Positions 7,848 through 12,787 of a stretch of DNA of 12,787 nucleotides are shown piece by piece. Made by a program: the position numbers and the translations under genes. Every line of letters starts with the position of its first letter. The stretch's first letter is position 1. Source of the stretch: Deltaproteobacteria bacterium RBG_16_44_11 (lineage in GTDB: Bacteria > Desulfobacterota > Syntrophia > Syntrophales > Smithellaceae); assembly GCA_001797845.1 (NCBI GenBank), contig MGQN01000007.1:58962-71748 (forward strand), written 5' to 3'. The notes under the pieces are model-generated. The model saw only the letters and a program-made list of their open reading frames with translations. It did not search any database and was not told the DNA's origin.

Positions 7848-9170
7848 TTAACCCTTTTTCCATGCGCTGAGTTTTTGCTGTGTTTCTTTTTTTAAATCTT
7901 TTTGTGTTTTATCCGTTACCTCGGTTTGTGCTTCTTTAGCCTTAAGTTCAGTCTCTTGTCTTGCTTTTTCTTCGGCTTGAGCCTTGGCTTCAGCTTGCGC
8001 TTCAGCTTTTGCCTTTTTTTCCGCTTCTTCCCTGGCCTGTGCTTCTTGTCTTGCTTTTTCTTCGGCTTGAGCCTTGGCTTCAGCTTGCGCTTCAGCTTTT
8101 GCCTTTTTTATCGCTTCTTCTCTGGCCAACGCTTCTTGCTTAGCCCTTTCTTCTGCTTCCTTGGCTTTGCGTTGTGCTTCTTCACGAGCCAGCGCTTCTT
8201 GCGTAGCTCTTTCTTCTGCATCTTTGGCTTTGCGTTGTGCTTCTTCACGAGCCAGCGCTTCTTGCGTAGCTCTCTCTTCTGCTTCCTTAATTTTAAGTTC
8301 AGCTTCTTCGCGGGCGAATCTTTCCGCCTCGGCCTTGGCTTTAGCTTCTAATAGAGCTCGTTTTTCCGCTGCCTCCGCAGCTTGCTTTTCTGCGTCTGTA
8401 GTTGATTTTTTTTCTGCATGATCCTTGGTTTTGGCTCCCGATTTCGTACGTGCTTCTTCTCGTAATTTTTCCAGATCAGAGGCAGAAAGGCTGGTTCGTG
8501 AGCCAAAAGTCGCTACCGTCTTGGATTTGCTTTCCATCTCCGCGATAGCCTGCGCTTCAGCTTTTGCCCTGTTTTTTTCTTCTTCAGAAGCTTTTTTTAC
8601 CAGCGCGATTTTATTTTGTACATCAGAAGCAGAAATACCTGCGCGTTGAGCAAAAGGTGCCGATGGTTTATAAGAAGAGTCCATTTTCCGTATTTCTTCG
8701 GAAATAGGCGAAGTTCTAATTCCGAGCGCGTCAAAAATATTATCGGCAACAGAATTAATATCTAGAGGCTTTTCCAAATAACGGAATATTCCCATATTGC
8801 TAACAATTTCTTCAATTTTAGGTGTGCCGTAAGCAGTCATTAAGATGACCGGGATTTTAGGATAGTTTCTGTTCATATAGGCGAGAAGTTCAAATCCGTC
8901 CATTTTGGGCATGCTCAGATCGGTAATAACGAGGTCAATGGGAGATAATTTCAAAACTTTGACGGCTTCTGCTCCGTTTGGCGCTGTTCGTAAATTAAAG
9001 AATTTTCTATAAGCACTCAAGCCTTCGGCAAGACTCAAAACAAACGACTCTTCGTCGTCGACGATCAGAACTTCCCCAACACGTGGTTGTTGTCCTTTTA
9101 AAAAGCCGTCTTTTGGTGAAGTAGACATTTTTTGCTTGAGGACTTCAAAATTACTTAATCCGTTCGTCAT
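7848..9170 (-). CDS. Response-regulator receiver with long Ala/Glu-rich coiled-coil tail
   Basis: The 440-residue product has an N-terminal receiver domain (about 33-150) with acidic pocket D38/D39, phospho-acceptor D84 in VITDLSMPKMDG, T112 and K134. The receiver is not followed by a DNA-binding domain. A linker (150-240) carries two related SASD segments, and then about 190 residues rich in Ala, Glu, Lys, Arg and Gln form a nearly continuous predicted coiled coil built of 21- and 30-residue repeats. The tail resembles TolA-like or KfrA-like low-complexity helices, so homology searches on it will mislead. Phosphorylation probably controls binding or localisation, as for RomR in Myxococcus. 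The ATG at 9170 is chosen because GGGAG lies 6 nt upstream; an ATG at 9227 adds 19 residues without a good site. First gene after the sigma54-like promoter. Confidence 0.85.
   Translation of the reverse strand: MTNGLSNFEVLKQKMSTSPKDGFLKGQQPRVGEVLIVDDEESFVLSLAEGLSAYRKFFNLRTAPNGAEAVKVLKLSPIDLVITDLSMPKMDGFELLAYMNRNYPKIPVILMTAYGTPKIEEIVSNMGIFRYLEKPLDINSVADNIFDALGIRTSPISEEIRKMDSSYKPSAPFAQRAGISASDVQNKIALVKKASEEEKNRAKAEAQAIAEMESKSKTVATFGSRTSLSASDLEKLREEARTKSGAKTKDHAEKKSTTDAEKQAAEAAEKRALLEAKAKAEAERFAREEAELKIKEAEERATQEALAREEAQRKAKDAEERATQEALAREEAQRKAKEAEERAKQEALAREEAIKKAKAEAQAEAKAQAEEKARQEAQAREEAEKKAKAEAQAEAKAQAEEKARQETELKAKEAQTEVTDKTQKDLKKETQQKLSAWKKG
7954..8109. repeat. 90-bp tandem repeat in the coiled-coil region
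   Basis: The 66 bp at 7954-8019 recur exactly at 8044-8109, an offset of 90 bp (30 codons). The rest of the unit is similar but diverged. In the protein this duplicates the KAKAEAQAEAKAQAEEKARQ block. The exact DNA identity indicates a recent in-frame duplication rather than only selection for coiled-coil composition. Confidence 0.9.
8161..8286. repeat. 63-bp tandem repeat in the coiled-coil region
   Basis: Two adjacent 63-bp units (8161-8223 and 8224-8286) share an identical first 50 bp and differ at few later positions. A more diverged relative lies just to the left (about 8098-8160). Each unit encodes 21 residues, exactly three heptads (AREEAQRKAKxAEERATQEAL). Unit gain or loss would lengthen or shorten the coiled coil without breaking the frame or the heptad phase. 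Confidence 0.9.
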
Positions 9171-9251
9171 AATTTTCTCCCTAATTCCAGTAATTTGATT
9201 TTTCTTTGTTTCGGTAAAAATAAGCAAACAGTCAGAATTATCCTAAATAAA

Positions 9252-9268
9252 AGCAAATGGTATGCCAG
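9252..9268 (-). promoter_or_regulatory. Sigma54 (-24/-12) promoter of the receiver/roadblock/ATPase operon
   Basis: On the minus strand the sequence CTGGCATACCATTTGCT fits the RpoN consensus YTGGCACG-N4-TTGCW, with GG and GC elements at exact spacing and only the two bases after TGGCA deviating. Transcription would start near 9241, leaving a leader of about 70 nt before the ATG at 9170. The gene immediately upstream encodes a GAFTGA-containing sigma54 activator, which strongly supports the call. Confidence 0.8.
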
Positions 9269-9297
9269 AATAATATGTATTGCTATTAACTATATTA

Positions 9298-9310
9298 TAT
9301 CAATCAATTA
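9298..9310 (+). promoter_or_regulatory. Candidate IHF binding site
   Basis: TATCAATCAATTA matches the IHF consensus WATCAANNNNTTR at every defined position. It lies about 60 bp upstream of the predicted sigma54 start, between the promoter and the palindrome at 9356-9372, which is where IHF usually bends DNA at sigma54 promoters. The surrounding sequence is AT-rich, so a chance match is possible. Confidence 0.5.
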
Positions 9311-9355
9311 AGCTGAAAAATAATTTTTGGGAAAAAGGAGTTGGTTTAAATTGAA

Positions 9356-9372
9356 TAGTTCATTTTGAACTA
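9356..9372. promoter_or_regulatory. Perfect 17-bp palindrome, candidate NtrC-family activator site
   Basis: TAGTTCA-TTT-TGAACTA is a perfect inverted repeat with 7-bp arms. It is centred about 120 bp upstream of the predicted sigma54 start, a normal distance for an enhancer bound by an NtrC-type dimer. It lies 12 bp past the activator gene's stop. It is too AT-rich and lacks a T tract for an intrinsic terminator. Only one full site is visible. Confidence 0.5.
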
Positions 9373-9384
9373 GTGCTTAACTGT

Positions 9385-10752
9385 TTAGCCATTGTTGGCA
9401 AGATGATAAAATTTCACTTTTCTCTTTAAAGTAGATAGAGAAATACCAAGCGCCTTCGCTGTTCGTGAGTAATTGCTGCTATATTTCCCCAGTGCCTGTC
9501 CTATACATTTTTTTTCCATATCCTTCAACATTATTACTTCCGTCTCTTTGTTATCATGATTATTAATGGTGGAAGAGGATAAATTATGGCCATTTTTGAG
9601 CAGTTGAGAAGGTTTTATTGAATGTCCATGATGAATAATCAAAGCTCTTTCTATTACATTTTTTAACTCACGGACATTTCCCGGCCATTCATATTCTACT
9701 AATTTGCTAAGTTCCGAATCAGCAAGACTGATGTTTGAGTTTTTAGCCATTTTACCGATAAAATATTCACATAATTTAGGGATATCCTGTTTTCTATCCC
9801 TAAGCGGCGGAATGTGAATCCGGATAACACTGAGTCGGTAATAGAGGTCATCCCGGAAAACTTTATCCTTTATTGCCTCTTCCAGGTCAATGTTTGAAAT
9901 AGCAATTATACGGACATTAATAGGTTTAAATAATTCACCGCCCACTCGACGAATTCGCTTTTCTTCCAAAACACCTAATAATTTCGATTGTAAATGAACG
10001 GGCATAGAGCCAATTTCATCCAAAACAAGAGTTCCTCCATCAGCTAATTCAAAAATTCCCCGACGCAATGAGGTAGCACCGGTAAATGCGCCTTTTTCAG
10101 AGCCGAATAATTCTGCTTCGATAAGACTCTCGGGAAACGCGGCGCAGTTTGTTGTTAAAAACAGTTTTTTAGGTAAATTGCTTTTATAATGAATAGCACG
10201 AGCAACTACATTTTTGCCGGTACCGGTTTCTCCCGTAATCAGAACGGGCGCATCATTGGCCGAAGCCAAATTAATCATTTTGCGAATGTTATCAAAAACT
10301 CCCTGGCCGGAAATAAGATCGATTTCTTCGCTTTCCTTGTTATCATGGTAGTTTTGAATTTGCTCTATTTTTTCCAATTCCTGCGTACGAAAAGCCTGTT
10401 TTACCGTGAGCTCCAGCTCAGCCATTTCAAAAGGTTTGGAAAGATAATCGTGTGCGCCGACTTTAATCGCTTCTACTGCGTTGCTGAAGCTGGGATAGGC
10501 AGTGACAAAAATAATTTTTGTCTGGTCGTTTTGTTGCAGGATAGAGGGGCACAACGAAACCCCTTCCGTATCGGGAAGCTTTTGATCTAGAATAACGACA
10601 TCAATTTTTATTTGTGTGCAAATTTTCAATCCATCTTTGCCGGTGTTGGCTGTGAGAACTTCCGTTAGTTCATTACTCAAGATATCCCGTACCGATTCAC
10701 AAAAAATATCGTTATCATCAATAATGAGGATGTTTCTTTTAGTTTTGTTCAT
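9385..10752 (-). CDS. NtrC-family sigma54-dependent response regulator
   Basis: The 455-residue protein has the full NtrC layout. A receiver (about 5-120) has D12/D13, phospho-acceptor D56, T84 and K106. The AAA+ sigma54-interaction domain (about 148-375) has Walker A GETGTGK (174-180), the sigma54-contacting GAFTGA loop (221-226), Walker B TLVLDEIG (241-248) and the conserved WPGNVREL (356-363). A C-terminal Fis-type helix-turn-helix lies at about 415-450. It should be phosphorylated by the kinase encoded just upstream (14-nt overlap, so probably translationally coupled) and then activate RpoN polymerase. The most obvious target is the -24/-12 promoter about 120 bp beyond its own stop. Domain order and context resemble PilR/NtrC/AtoC types; the exact subfamily cannot be fixed by eye. 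Confidence 0.96.
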   Translation of the reverse strand: MNKTKRNILIIDDNDIFCESVRDILSNELTEVLTANTGKDGLKICTQIKIDVVILDQKLPDTEGVSLCPSILQQNDQTKIIFVTAYPSFSNAVEAIKVGAHDYLSKPFEMAELELTVKQAFRTQELEKIEQIQNYHDNKESEEIDLISGQGVFDNIRKMINLASANDAPVLITGETGTGKNVVARAIHYKSNLPKKLFLTTNCAAFPESLIEAELFGSEKGAFTGATSLRRGIFELADGGTLVLDEIGSMPVHLQSKLLGVLEEKRIRRVGGELFKPINVRIIAISNIDLEEAIKDKVFRDDLYYRLSVIRIHIPPLRDRKQDIPKLCEYFIGKMAKNSNISLADSELSKLVEYEWPGNVRELKNVIERALIIHHGHSIKPSQLLKNGHNLSSSTINNHDNKETEVIMLKDMEKKCIGQALGKYSSNYSRTAKALGISLSTLKRKVKFYHLANNG

Positions 10753-11812
10753 CTTTCTTGCCTTCGGGAATGAAGACGGTTACTTTTGTGCCCACGTCTT
10801 TAAAGCTTTTTATTTCCATATTGCCTTTCATGAGCGTTACCATTTTTAAAGTAATCATCAAACCTAAACCCGTGCCTTGCGGTTTAGTTGTATAAAATGG
10901 TTTGAAGAGATTAGTTTGCTCTTCCTCGGACATACCAACGCCATTATCTTCAACTGTAATAGCCACGAAACCTTCTTTTTTTTCGGCTCTAATGGTAATT
11001 TGTGGATTTTCGCTATTACGTAAAGCATCAGAAGCGTTGATAATCAAATTAAGCATGACTTGGTGCAAAAGACGCGGGTCAGCACTTATTTTTTCCACTG
11101 GTAGAACGATCATCTTGTTGATTTTTATTCCTGATTGGCCCAGATCGCTGGAGACCAGAGAGATAAAACGCGTCAAAAACTCATCTATTACGATGTTTTG
11201 GATATCAGGATTTTCAAATATGCTGAAACTTTTTAGCGCTTGCAAAAGAAACTCAACGCGAGCAATTTCGGTCATAGCGCGATCAACAAATTTTTCTACC
11301 GCATGTTTGGAGTAATTAGTTAGATTCTTTTTCAAGACGCTTAAGGTCATTTTAATGGAATTGATGGGATTTCCTAGTTCATGCCTGATGCCGGAAAAAA
11401 TGTAACTGATATTTTCCATTGAGTTTACGGCTTCCGCAATGGATTCCAGACGGCTTCTTTCCGTAATATCTCTGATAATAATCCAGATAAAGCGGTCGGA
11501 AATCATATAGGGTGTATAACCTAAAAGACGATTTTTATACCACAAAGTATAAGTTTTGCCGATAATTTCGCTGGTAGGAACCTTTCCGTAATCAGATAAA
11601 AGTAGCGTCAAAAAGGCTTTGTATCCCAACTTGTCTGTGTCGTCCTGAAACAGCTCAGAGGCAAATTTGTTTTTAAAAATAATTTCCTGCTTTTTGATGC
11701 CCAAGATAACAATGCCTAAATCAATGCTTTCCATAATATAGGCATATAGACAATTGCCGGGGTCTTTATGGTTTATGGCAGGACAGTTGCTATCTATAAA
11801 AAAATCATTCAT
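10739..11812 (-). CDS. Soluble PAS-domain sensor histidine kinase
   Basis: The 357-residue protein lacks membrane segments and so senses a cytoplasmic signal. A PAS-like domain covers about 25-118 and ends in the typical IIIRDITER. The phospho-acceptor His144 lies in SGIRHELGNPINSIK. The catalytic domain has the N box NLIINASDAL (255-264), G1 DNGVGM (289-294), F box FKPFYTTK (303-310) and G2 GTGLGL (313-318). It is the natural partner of the NtrC-type regulator, whose start codon lies within the kinase's last codons. PilS, the usual pilus kinase, has six membrane helices, so this is a different architecture. Two cysteines (C10, C21) precede the PAS domain, with no known role. The ATG at 11812 has only a poor ribosome site; an alternative in-frame ATG at residue 27 has none either. 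Confidence 0.94.
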   Translation of the reverse strand: MNDFFIDSNCPAINHKDPGNCLYAYIMESIDLGIVILGIKKQEIIFKNKFASELFQDDTDKLGYKAFLTLLLSDYGKVPTSEIIGKTYTLWYKNRLLGYTPYMISDRFIWIIIRDITERSRLESIAEAVNSMENISYIFSGIRHELGNPINSIKMTLSVLKKNLTNYSKHAVEKFVDRAMTEIARVEFLLQALKSFSIFENPDIQNIVIDEFLTRFISLVSSDLGQSGIKINKMIVLPVEKISADPRLLHQVMLNLIINASDALRNSENPQITIRAEKKEGFVAITVEDNGVGMSEEEQTNLFKPFYTTKPQGTGLGLMITLKMVTLMKGNMEIKSFKDVGTKVTVFIPEGKKDEQN

Positions 11813-11844
11813 ATTATAAAGTCTTTACAAATAGTTTAGTCAAT

Positions 11845-11853
11845 ATTATAGCA
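11845..11853 (-). promoter_or_regulatory. Extended -10 promoter candidate for the kinase-regulator operon
   Basis: The minus strand reads TGCTATAAT, a perfect extended -10 (TGn plus TATAAT). A start near 11838 would give a leader of about 25 nt before the kinase ATG at 11812. The -35 region overlaps a terminator hairpin and is poor, which extended -10 promoters tolerate. Confidence 0.5.
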
Positions 11854-11854
11854 T

Positions 11855-11893
11855 AAAAAAACCGCCCAGATAACTTGACTTATTATTGGCGGT
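11855..11893 (-). terminator. Intrinsic terminator upstream of the kinase gene
   Basis: On the minus strand ACCGCC (11888-11893) pairs with GGCGGT (11861-11866), and a run of seven T follows directly (down to 11855). A short ATAA/TTAT pairing can extend the hairpin inside the 21-nt loop. There is no T tract on the plus strand, so it acts in the minus direction. It lies upstream of, not after, any recognised minus-strand gene. Confidence 0.6.
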
Positions 11894-11965
11894 GCTGCTA
11901 TTTTATTATCAATCATAGCGTTTTGTGTGATTCCTCAACTATCAGCAGGGCATGTTTAAGTTTGT
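11855..11965 (-). ncRNA. Candidate small RNA or attenuated leader of the kinase operon
   Basis: A promoter-like sequence at 11972-11998 and an intrinsic terminator at 11855-11893 bracket about 110 nt on the minus strand between two divergent genes. This is the usual layout of an intergenic small RNA. Read-through would enter the kinase gene, so it could also be an attenuated leader. A 26-codon frame (11836-11916) crosses the terminator but has no well-spaced ribosome site. No known RNA family was recognised. Confidence 0.35.
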
Positions 11966-11971
11966 GTATTG

Positions 11972-11998
11972 AATATAAATAATTACTTGGAATGTCAA
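11972..11998 (-). promoter_or_regulatory. Sigma70-like promoter on the minus strand
   Basis: A perfect TTGACA (11993-11998) is followed after 15 bp by TATATT (11972-11977) on the minus strand, predicting a start near 11965. The spacer is 2 bp short of ideal. It overlaps the ribosome-site region of the plus-strand YdcF-like gene, so the two directions may interfere. Confidence 0.4.
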
Positions 11999-12008
11999 GG
12001 ATATTTTC

Positions 12009-12614
12009 ATGGTTAAATTAAACAGGGGTGCCATTTTTTTGCTTTTGACTGTGGCTGTATTCGCAGGATTTGTTTTATACGCGCCAAAGTTTTTGTTATA
12101 CTCTTCAAGCTATGAGAAGGCAGATTCTATCATCCTTCTTGTAGGGCCGGATTTTAATGCGCGTAAAAAGGAAGCAAATAAATTAATTGACGAAGGCATG
12201 GCCGATTATTTAATTGTTCCCGCTCATAATAAAACCTACAAAATTATTAATGATAGAATTATCGAAGAAATATCATCGAATTCAGCAACGAACACAACAG
12301 GCAAAGAAGCTGTTGAAGCGCCAGCCTTTTATTATGAAGATACGCATCTGGAAATTATTGAGGCGCAAAAAATAATGTCGAATTATAAGTCGAAATCGGT
12401 AATATTTATTAGTTCACCTTATCATATGCGGCGGATTAAGTTCATTGCTTCAAGTGTATTTGATATAAAAAAAGGCAGTTTTTATTTTGTGCCGACGCGC
12501 TACGAAAAAGCTTCGGCCATCTTTTGGGAGGTTTCGCTGGCGGATTGGAAAAAAATACTTATGGAATATGCCAAAATACTTTGGTTCTTTCTTTACAGTA
12601 ATTGGACAAATTAA
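12009..12614 (+). CDS. YdcF/SanA-like DUF218 protein, membrane-anchored
   Basis: The 201-residue protein starts with a short basic stretch and one hydrophobic segment (about 8-25), so it is probably anchored in the inner membrane with the domain outside. The rest matches DUF218: strand ADSIILLVG (38-46), an Arg/Lys helix after it, EDTHLEIIEA (110-119) in place of the usual ENTxxEA motif, and SSPYHMRR (135-142) for the typical TS-x-HMxRA. The family (YdcF, ElyC, SanA) affects envelope or cell-wall precursor metabolism in E. coli, but no reaction is settled. The C-terminal part is rich in Trp and aromatic residues. AAGGA (11997-12001) lies 7 nt before the ATG. A weak -10 (TATAAA at 11974-11979) is the only promoter hint. 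A strong terminator follows. Confidence 0.8.
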   Translation: MVKLNRGAIFLLLTVAVFAGFVLYAPKFLLYSSSYEKADSIILLVGPDFNARKKEANKLIDEGMADYLIVPAHNKTYKIINDRIIEEISSNSATNTTGKEAVEAPAFYYEDTHLEIIEAQKIMSNYKSKSVIFISSPYHMRRIKFIASSVFDIKKGSFYFVPTRYEKASAIFWEVSLADWKKILMEYAKILWFFLYSNWTN

Positions 12615-12636
12615 ATTGATCTTAAGAGTTAATTAA

Positions 12637-12672
12637 AAACCCCCTCAAAGCATTTTGCGATGAGGGGGGTTT
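12637..12672. terminator. Bidirectional intrinsic terminator between convergent genes
   Basis: AAACCCCCTC (12637-12646) pairs with GAGGGGGGTTT (12662-12672), with one extra G, and GCA/TGC can pair inside the loop. T-rich sequence follows on both strands. It separates the YdcF-like gene from the convergent minus-strand gene. Confidence 0.9.
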
Positions 12673-12713
12673 GGTATTTTATCAGATCATGTTTTTTGTG
12701 TTGCGGGAGGAGC

Positions 12714-12787
12714 TTAAACATCCTTTCTTTTCTCCCAGGCTTCCTGATAAAGTCTCATGACGCAAAGGAAGATGGCCAGGAAGAAGA
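12714..12787 (-). CDS. C-terminal end of a membrane protein, truncated by the window edge
   Basis: The minus strand encodes 24 codons ending in TAA. A hydrophobic stretch FFLAIFLCVM is followed by a charged tail RLYQEAWEKRKDV. This looks like the last transmembrane helix and cytoplasmic tail of an inner-membrane protein. Too little is present to name the family. The convergent terminator just downstream supports a real gene end here. Confidence 0.6.
   Translation of the reverse strand, partial: FFLAIFLCVMRLYQEAWEKRKDV

Noticed and set aside
7954..8286. Regular repeats that might suggest a CRISPR array
   Set aside because: Units are tandem with no unique spacers, are coding in frame, and keep coiled-coil heptads. 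No cas genes are present.
7902..8351. 149-residue plus-strand frame rich in Phe, Leu, Cys and Ser, and two other long frames in the same place
   Set aside because: These are antisense shadows of the Ala/Glu-rich repeats, which rarely produce stops on the other strand. They have no ribosome site or domain.
9171..9227. Upstream ATG at 9227 extending the receiver protein by 19 residues
   Set aside because: It lies in the predicted leader just after the sigma54 start, lacks a good ribosome site, and the ATG at 9170 has GGGAG at ideal spacing.
11814..11841. TTGACT and TATAAT directly before the kinase ATG on the minus strand
   Set aside because: The spacing is 19 bp and the -10 touches the start codon, so transcription would begin inside the gene. 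The extended -10 at 11845-11853 fits better.

Overview
The window looks like a chromosomal segment of a Gram-negative bacterium of moderate to low G+C (about 40% by eye). Several features suggest a Desulfobacterota/Deltaproteobacteria-type organism: a sigma54/NtrC two-component system, a PilB-type ATPase, a roadblock protein, and a MEMO/AMMECR1 pair. This placement is inferred from gene content, because no rRNA or species marker is present.

Left part (1-4757). A tRNA-Pro(CGG) gene on the minus strand is followed by a plus-strand series: a DUF1178 zinc-ribbon-like protein, a 771-residue fusion of a CysM-type cysteine synthase with a cysteinyl-tRNA synthetase, AmrB (MEMO family) and AmrA (AMMECR1 family). 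The fusion would put cysteine synthesis and tRNA(Cys) charging on one chain. Its synthetase half departs from the usual zinc-site signature.

Middle and right part (4780-11812, all minus strand, read right to left). A soluble PAS histidine kinase overlaps an NtrC-family sigma54 activator by 14 nt. Downstream of the activator lies a 214-bp gap that holds, in the expected order, a perfect 17-bp palindrome (candidate activator site), a perfect match to the IHF consensus, and a good -24/-12 sigma54 promoter. After this promoter come a receiver protein with a very long Ala/Glu-rich coiled coil, a roadblock/LC7-like protein, a GAF-MshEN-PilB/GspE-type ATPase, and a small unknown ORF that starts with TTG inside the end of the ATPase gene. 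The simplest reading is that the kinase/activator pair switches on a module that controls a type IV pilus or related secretion machine, perhaps its polarity. The combination of receiver with Glu-rich tail, roadblock protein and PilB recalls the RomR/MglB polarity system of Myxococcus, but no MglA GTPase lies in the window.

Right end (11813-12787). The gap between the divergent kinase and YdcF-like genes contains a promoter-like sequence and an intrinsic terminator, both on the minus strand. Together they could make a roughly 110-nt small RNA or a leader attenuator. A membrane-anchored DUF218/YdcF-like protein follows, then a strong bidirectional terminator and the last codons of a minus-strand membrane protein gene that runs off the edge.
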